A stretch of DNA of 64,000 bases from Fragum whitleyi (lineage: Eukaryota; Mollusca; Bivalvia; Cardiida; Cardiidae), in the NCBI GenBank assembly GCA_948146395.1, contig OX411543.1:74363558-74427557 (forward strand), written 5' to 3'. Below the pieces are notes generated by a model that searched no databases, was not told the DNA's origin, and saw only the letters and a list, made by a program, of their open reading frames with translations. The translations under genes and the position numbers were made by a program. Of this stretch, positions 57,496 through 64,000 are shown one piece after another. How positions within the stretch are numbered: the stretch's first letter is position 1; every line of letters begins with the position of its first letter.

Positions 57496-59134
57496 GGGCC
57501 TCTTTCAAGAAAAATATGGTACGATTTATCTTATAATTATCGTACGATTATATTTAAGACGGTCGTAAACGGCTTTCACAAAAATATCGTTGAAAATCGC
57601 AGACTATACGACCTCATAAGATTATCGTAAAGTTGATCTTTCACATCTGCACGTGCTGATCATATGATATAAACTTCCATGTTAGTGGGTAAATTGTCCG
57701 CTTTTTACAATACCAAAAAGGGTAAATCAGTAGATTTACTAACTGTAGAAAAGCCATTTACTTGTATATAAACTAAATTTGTCGAACTACACATTTCTCA
57801 TCGATGTCTAAATATCTATGTCAAGAAAATAATACAATTGCTCATAAGTGCATAGTTTATTTACCTTACACTGTCGATTCCCTTTCCAATGGGAGTACAC
57901 CGGCTGTAGCGCCGAATTTGGAGCAATCGAACATTGGACCGCATGGTAAAAATGCACTTGTTCTAGTTAATGATCATCTCCACCAAGTTTTCGGTGTACA
58001 TGTATGATTTTATTATCATTTTATTTTATTATCATTGTTGTTTGTTTGGTTGGTTGTTTTCTGGTGAAGTATATGCATTTATAAGAATACAAAATTGTTA
58101 AAAAGGTAAGATGAAAAATATGGCTCATCCATTTTTCTTATATGTATTTGTTATATAATTTCTTTAAATCTGTATTGTTCTGTGCCTATGTGGAAGGTAT
58201 TGAAACGAACCATAGAAGGATGGTATTGAAACGAATTTTCGATAGATATTATATTCCACCGCTTTCTTACAAAATTACCGAGAACTCTAACTTCAGTTCT
58301 AGTACAGTGTTCGTTGTCGTATCTGTGTAACTACAACAGTTATATGTAGCCTAGACATGTTTCATCTGGCTTAGTATCGCCGTTCAATTATGTATTCGCT
58401 TGATTATTTGCGCAGTTCATATTTGACGAAAGGTGAGAGAAAAAAAAATATCGAGTGTAGCGGTTTTGTTGTTGTTGTTAATAATAAATCCTCCTATTTG
58501 TCAAGAATTGTATGGTTTTGACTATAGGTTGTGGAATTTACCTTTTAATTAATGTAGTTCTTGAAGCATAAAATACTCGAATCTATAGCGCATAATGTGA
58601 GAGTAATTTGATTTTTTAAAAAAAGAAGTAATTTATATATACATGTAAAAAATCTATTGATTTGGTATCTCCCACTTTCTGTGTCACTAGGAAGGGTTAA
58701 GCAAACATTTTCAGTCATGATCATGAAAGGGTCGATTCTTACAGTAAACAAACAACTTACTACCGCTATGAAAACATTCTGCGACAATCGTACGATTATC
58801 CCAGAGTAAAATCAAATATCGAAATGATGGTGCATCAATTGTTTTCAATATATCTCGTTTATTACACTATATTATTCTGGGAAATTTTGCATGTGCATAG
58901 CTAAATAATCGTTCTAACATCCCCGAGAGCTAGAAAGGAATCTGGGAACATTTTAGGCTCATAGGGACAAAATCGTGAAATTTACGACTGTTCTAAGGGT
59001 GTCGTATATTTTATCGTAGATTTCACGATACGACGCCTTTCTTGAAAGCCAAAAAGTTTCTTGAAAGCCAATTTTTATCGTACGATTGCGATACGACCAA
59101 ATTTCAATCGTAGGACCTTTCTTGAAAGAGGCCC
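57496..59134. mobile_element. Harbinger-like 1.6-kb element, intron 11
   Basis: GGGCCTCTTTCAAGAAA and TTTCTTGAAAGAGGCCC are perfect inverted ends, flanked by CAG (57493-57495, 59135-59137). Near both ends are repeats of atcgtacgatt. GGGCC ends and 3-bp duplication fit PIF/Harbinger. The inside has small open frames (57804-58007, 58142-58330) that I do not recognise; no transposase seen. Confidence 0.72.
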
Positions 59135-59279
59135 CAGATGTATGATTAGTTCAGTCTTTTCTTTATGTCCAATCTGTTTTCATATCTAAACCCAAAATAA
59201 TGTTTATCCTTAAATGTAGGTAGATTTTAAACTCCAAATCCATCATATAGATTTTACTATAAACCCAAGTCATTTGTCC

Positions 59280-59415
59280 TGCCCTGTGTTCAGGATTTAA
59301 AAATTGTTTCACGAGCGCTTTGAGTTGATACCCCGCTTTGCATGTGCACATACATGCAAAGCAAGGTATCGTTTTGAAAGTGCTTTGCTAACGTTTTCAT
59401 CCTGAACGCAGGGCT
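59280..59415. mobile_element. palindromic MITE (CCCTGCGTTCAGGAT ends), intron 11
   Basis: gccctgtgttcaggatt / catcctgaacgcagggc ends and centre taccccgctttgcatgtgca..tgcaaagcaaggta. Copies at 40552-40687 and 51117-51214. Confidence 0.72.
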
Positions 59416-60756
59416 GGTCCATTTTCCGTTGTATAATGAAATAAGATTCGGGATACATGTCAATTTCAAGTCCAATGGTTTGGGAATCTTTGTTCAATAT
59501 TCTATTGTAATGGCCGATTTTAAAGTTAAGAATAAGGGAAATGGAATAAGTGTTGTAACATTTAAGTTCTGTAAAATTTTTGAGTTATTTCCTAAAGGAG
59601 GGCTTTGGCTTAAGATATTTGTAAGCTTGCATTAGTGTTTTCTTAATATTTGAATGATCTTATTTGCTCATATTTACCATTCTTAAGGAAGGTGTTTATG
59701 CTTTGAAAAATATCAGGCTTCTTTGCATTTACTACTTATGTAGGTCATTTAGAATAGTTTTAAAAATGTATATATCAATGTTCACTAGTGATATTAATCA
59801 GAATGATGCCTGATATTTGATGAATATACCATTCAATGTAAAACAATAGTAGGATTTTCAAGATCTAATAAAATGAAGTTGTATTCATGAACAATTAGGT
59901 ACAAGTATTGTGAAAAAAGAAGATAAAAGTAAGGTTATATTTTTAATGATACTTATGCAGCATGATTTTGATGACAAAAAACTGATGTACAAAAAGCTTT
60001 GGCAGACGATAAAGGCTAGGAAAAGCCTGCACAGACATGCAGTCCAATCATAGCAACCTTACACTGCTAACTTTGTCAAAAATATTTTATCTATTCCAGA
60101 GATGAAGAGAATATTTGCTTATTTCATTGAGGTATGAAACCAAAGAGCTAATCACACTATGATTTCGCAATTCTTTACACTTTAGTGCGATTAGGTTTTT
60201 AGTTTCATACCTCCATGAAATGAACAAATACTATCATCATATCTTATGATTTAATGTTGTTGGAGAAAAATGTACAGATTTTTTTTTCAAAAAAATCAGA
60301 TTTCTTCTTGGACCACTTTGCAAGGAAGCTTTCATAATAGCTGCATACTGAAAATTATTTTAATTGAGTATTAAACCAATTTTTTAGCCATTCAGAATTT
60401 GCCAAAAATTTAATTGACACAACTGAAATTGAATTATATGTTGATCAATCTTCAATACTGTTTACGCACTATCAATAATACTGGCATCCCTGTAATATTG
60501 ATCATTGGTTGACTGTTTTGAATATTTATTCAATAGTTGTAATATTGTTGACAAATACATGTATATTGAATAGTAAAAGCCTTGTTAATTAGTTGAAGTT
60601 TTCACTGTGTTGATATATCATTTATCAGGTTTTTGACGAGGTAAGAGATCTACAAATTATGTTATGGGAACTGGGCTGAGTATTAAGGTAATAGACTACT
60701 TATTTGGGGAAAGAATCTCGAACCTTGAAATTTGTAGGTGGGCCTGTCCTTTGATT
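59416..60756. other. intron 11, gene-free part
   Basis: AT-rich. It contains an imperfect inverted pair around 60120-60235 (atttcattgaggtatgaaac / gtttcatacctccatgaaat), also echoed at 36868 and 61139, and a possible 12-nt microexon at 60629. Confidence 0.45.
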
Positions 60757-61614
60757 ATTATGCTCCCCTTGGAAGAAGAGGGGGGTTTATTGCTTGTCAT
60801 TTGTTGTCGTTTTGTCAGTCAGTCTGTCCGTCTGTTGGTTGGTCTGTCTGTAGACTGTTTTTTTCTGAAGAATATCTAATATAATATGCAAGCTTGAATC
60901 ATGAAACTTCACATGTGGGTAGATCTGATTGAGGAGTAGTGCAGTGCACAAGAACAATAACTCTAATAATCATCATAATTTGTGAGTAATTGCCTTTTGG
61001 TGATCAACAAAGAATTTGCATTGACCTGCTTTTATTTGGGGCATAAATGTATTACAAACATCACTTATCTTCGACCGCACTCTTTTTCAAATTTAAGATC
61101 ACTAGTACCATTTAAGAGCTGAAGAGAGTATTTATTGATTTCATGGAGGTATGAATTATTAGTTGACTGCCAGCTTCTTTTGATGTGGACCAGTCTAAAA
61201 TTGTGTGTTTCTGAAGATGGGTTTATGATGTTGCATAAATTTATGTAAGTGAATAGAGATTGTTATGAGGGAAAAAGTCTGAATGAAAATTGGCTGGAAA
61301 ATGTTTAGTGCTGGTCAAGATATCTCATTTATTATATGTCCCAAAACTATGTTCAGATGGTATATAGAAGTCGGCTCATTTGTCAGTCGGCCTGTCTGTA
61401 TCTTTTTTTTGTCCGAAAGTTTTCTCAGCAACAAATGGGCAGATTTCATTGAAATTGTAACAGATGTGATCAGTATCAGGCAGATATGTGCAAGTGATAT
61501 TTTAGTTACAATCCATTGACTTTTGACAGAGCTGTGGCCCTTTGATGGAAAATAGCTTTTTATTATTGAAAAGCACTTGTAAGGGGGTATAAGTCTGCTT
61601 TGCAACAGTCTAGT
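60757..61614 (+). mobile_element. diverged TATACCCCC-type element
   Basis: Left end TATGCTCCCCTTGG..AGAGGGGGG and right end AAGGGGGTATAAGTCTGCTTTGCAACAGTCTAG resemble the 53807 element. The interior differs and holds single core-like phrases (catgaaacttcacatgtggg, gtgcagtgcacaagaac). Confidence 0.55.
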
Positions 61615-61708
61615 TGTAAAAAGGAATGATGAGTGCTTACTTTGGGAATAAGCTTCACATGATCTACCTGCATGTTCCTTTCTCTTCTTCTCTTAATTGA
61701 AACATAAG

Positions 61709-62600
61709 CTCTTTGTGGCATGGAGCATGTCTGAATTTGACTCTAACTAATATCAATGAGGAATGTTGTGGACTCTCAGCTTATGAAATCAAGGAGTTCA
61801 AGGAATCTGAGTCCTGTCTCTTTGTGGAATTGAGCATGTGCACGCACTTGACACTAACTAATATCAATAGGGAATGTTGTGGACTCCGAGCTTATGAAAT
61901 CAAGGGGTTTGAGGAATCAGTCAGTCCTGTCTCTTTATGGATTGGAGCATGTATCTGCATTTGACACTAACTAATGCCAATAAGGAGTGTTGTGGACTCC
62001 GAGCTTATGAAATCAAGGGGTTTGAGGAATCAGTCAGTCCTGTCTCTTTATGGATTGGAGCATGTATCTGCATTTGACACTAACTAATGCCAATAAGGAG
62101 TGTTGTGGACTCCGAGCTTATGAAATCAAGGGGTTTGAGGAATCAGTCAGTCCTGTCTCTTTATGGATTGGAGCATGTATCTGCATTTGACACTAACTAA
62201 TGCCAATAAGGAGTGTTGTGGACTCCGAGCTTATGAAATCAAGGAGTTTGAGGAATCTAAGTCCTGTCTCTTTATGGATTGGAGCATGTATCTGCATTTG
62301 ACACTAACTAATGCCAATAAGGAGTGTTGTGGACTCCGAGCTTATGAAATCAAGGGGTTTGAGGAATCAGTCAGTCCTGTCTCTTTATGGATTGGAGCAT
62401 GTATCTGCATTTGACACTAACTAATGCCAATAAGGAGTGTTGTGGACTCCGAGCTTATGAAATCAAGGAGTTTGAGGAATCAGTCAGTCCTGTCTCTTTA
62501 TGGATTGGAGCATGTATCTGCATTTGACACTAACTAATGCCAATAAGGAGTGTTGTGGACTCCGAGCTTATGAAATTAAGGAGTTTGAGGAATCTGAGTA
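61709..62600 (+). repeat. 113-bp satellite, about 8 copies, intron 11
   Basis: tcctgtctctttatggattg recurs at 61812 (variant), 61925, 62038, 62151, 62262, 62375 and 62488: steps of 113, once 111. The last five units are almost identical, while the first two are diverged. The 83-codon open frames at 61713 and 62163 are read-through of this array. Confidence 0.92.
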
Positions 62601-62607
62601 AAGTCCT

Positions 62608-62680
62608 GGGGAAGAACTAATTTTGAAAAGAAGAAATTGCTTGTCACAAGCAATTTCTTCTTTTCACCAAATTAGTTCAT
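62608..62680. repeat. hairpin gaagaaattgcttgtc
   Basis: actaattttgaaaagaagaa pairs with ttcttcttttcaccaaatta around attgcttgtcacaagcaat. It resembles the core of the piggyBac-like MITEs but lacks their ends. Confidence 0.6.
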
Positions 62681-63032
62681 CACCAGTTAAAAGATGGTTT
62701 TCATCCAAAATAACTAACAGACTTATGCTAGTAAATACTACCTCAAATTTTCAAGTGTTGAACAGATAAGAAACCTTGAAAGAAATACTGAATGGGAACC
62801 TGCCCTGCTCATTTGTTTATCAAAATATTCTTGTATAAGCTAGGTGACCATTGGAATCCTGAATTGTGAAATAAAAGGAGTTCTGACTAGAAAATAAGGA
62901 GCCTCAGATGAGTCCAGGACTCCTTTTAGTGTCAAACCCTGGTATGTCATGCAATCTGAGGCTTCTTTTGCCTTTTGTTTCTGTCCCACACACCAGCATG
63001 AATAGGTTTTTATTAGTCCATTGGAAGACCTG

Positions 63033-63267
63033 GGGCCTGTTTAACTAAACATCTTACAATCATTTTTTGCGTAAGTAAAAAATAAAAGTTGCTTTTACAG
63101 TAGAAACTAAATATGGAATTCTGCCATGCATAATCTCATTGGAATCATCTTCCAAAGACGATTACAATTAGATATTGCAAGGCAGAATCTTAAAATGAAT
63201 GAAAACACTAGGTACAATTTGAAAGTTATGATTAATGTTTTTGTAAGATGTTAAGTAAAACGGGTCC
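63033..63267. mobile_element. GGGCCTGTTTAACT MITE
   Basis: GGGCCTGTTTAACTAAACATCTTAC and GTAAGATGTTAAGTAAAACGGGTCC form inverted ends; a central palindrome surrounds ggaatcatcttccaaagacg. Related left half at 41226-41345. Confidence 0.65.
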
Positions 63268-63503
63268 TTGGCTCTCTGTCCATCTATGAGCCTCTTTGAA
63301 TCTGTATTATTGGGATTTTTATCCTCAGTCATTCAGTCTGGTGATAATGCTCCTCTGCTAGGATCTATTCTTGGAAAAATGAATAGATTTAAATGATTTA
63401 GCAGGAAATATAACAAGGCACGTGACCATGTGACACCCAAGACTAACACACTTGAAATATTCATTACTCCAGACAATATTCAAAATGCTGCTCAACACAT
63501 TTC

Positions 63504-63797
63504 TTAGTACATGTACATTTGTAATCGGTTTGAACTATTAGGAGCATGGTATCTAATATCATATGATACGCAGTTAGCTTTCTCTCTTCCAACTGCATGT
63601 CTCAAAATATTTTTTTTTAGCTCATTATTGATAATTCCAAAGATCTTTTGATTTACATATTCCATGTATGTTTCAGCCTTTTTAGTTGGTGTTTGGAGTT
63701 TGTCAAATACACTGTAATAGTTTGCAGGAAATTGAAAATGGAGACCGACCTTGTTAAGCAAATGTTCACATTTCATTGATATGTTAATCTTTTTCAA
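63504..63797 (-). other. unrecognised 97-codon open frame
   Basis: Open from a TTG at 63797 (a TAA stands two codons upstream) to TAA near 63504. It includes phrases FQFPANYYSVFDKLQTP and YMEYVNQKIFGIINNELKK, less repetitive than other frames here. I do not recognise the protein. No clear ATG at the start, although an ATG lies seven codons in. It could be an exon of a minus-strand gene, a retrocopy, or chance. Confidence 0.15.
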
Positions 63798-64000
63798 AAG
63801 TTAGATTTGTATGAAATTAAAATTGATAAGATGACATAATTGATATTCATGTGGTAAATTAGTAATCATGTTTTATGATGTGTTGTTTATTCTATGCTTT
63901 TATAGATTTCATACTCTAATTATAATTTCTGTTGTATTCAGATATGAATTGTTTATCCATTTAAAGCGAAGAAAAGGTGTACCAAAGTAAAAAATCATCG

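Noticed and set aside
61713..62414. 83-codon frames with CCGLRAYEIKEFEES repeats as a repeat protein
   Set aside because: The 113-bp period breaks the frame at each unit and stops follow; this is satellite read-through.
1..64000. A new multi-gene or defence-like system
   Set aside because: Apart from unc-18 and the LINE, no frame shows recognisable domains; the remaining structure is explained by transposon families and satellites.

Overview
The window is animal nuclear DNA, almost certainly from a bivalve mollusc. It is AT-rich, its one real gene is split by introns with GT/AG borders, and the rest is packed with short non-autonomous transposons. Several repeat types are ones I associate with clam, mussel and oyster genomes: elements running from AACAAGAGGGCC to GGTGAGCTAAAA, TATACGCCCGTC elements, and pearl-like elements with about 145-bp core repeats. 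The species cannot be fixed from the sequence. Nothing here is bacterial: there are no operons, no CRISPR array and no rRNA.

The only cellular gene I can support is the syntaxin-binding SM protein UNC-18/Munc18-1 (STXBP1, Drosophila Rop) on the + strand. I assembled eleven coding exons (32579-32606, 37586-37717, 40854-41009, 41903-42006, 43833-43981, 44758-44842, 45999-46129, 46945-47052, 47881-48088, 49525-49663, 50891-51000). Their splice phases all join, giving 450 codons without a stop. This is about three quarters of the usual ~590-600 residues; the C-terminal quarter must lie beyond the right edge, after an intron of more than 13 kb.

Layout. 1-8.9 kb: gene-free, with fragments of a TATACCCCC element, piggyBac-like MITEs and hairpin MITEs. 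8.95-14.5 kb: three members of one Helitron-like family in +, -, + order, two carrying 11 and 13 copies of a 145-bp core repeat. 14.5-25.8 kb: gene-free DNA with MITEs, a SINE with its target duplication, and small Helitron-like elements. 25.8-27.9 kb: a 5'-truncated, frameshifted Jockey/CR1-like LINE. 28.4-28.8 kb: an inverted repeat with two 142-bp arms. 28.8-32.6 kb: sparse sequence upstream of the gene. 32.6-64 kb: the unc-18 gene, whose introns hold hAT-, pogo-, piggyBac-, Harbinger- and Helitron-like elements and, in intron 11, a 113-bp satellite.

The most interesting material is how mobile elements meet the gene. A 144-bp tandem duplication of the exon 2/intron 2 border left a frameshifted pseudo-exon that a MITE later split. 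Inverted-repeat elements end 17-41 nt upstream of the splice acceptors of exons 2, 4, 8, 9 and 11. I found no convincing new multi-gene system.
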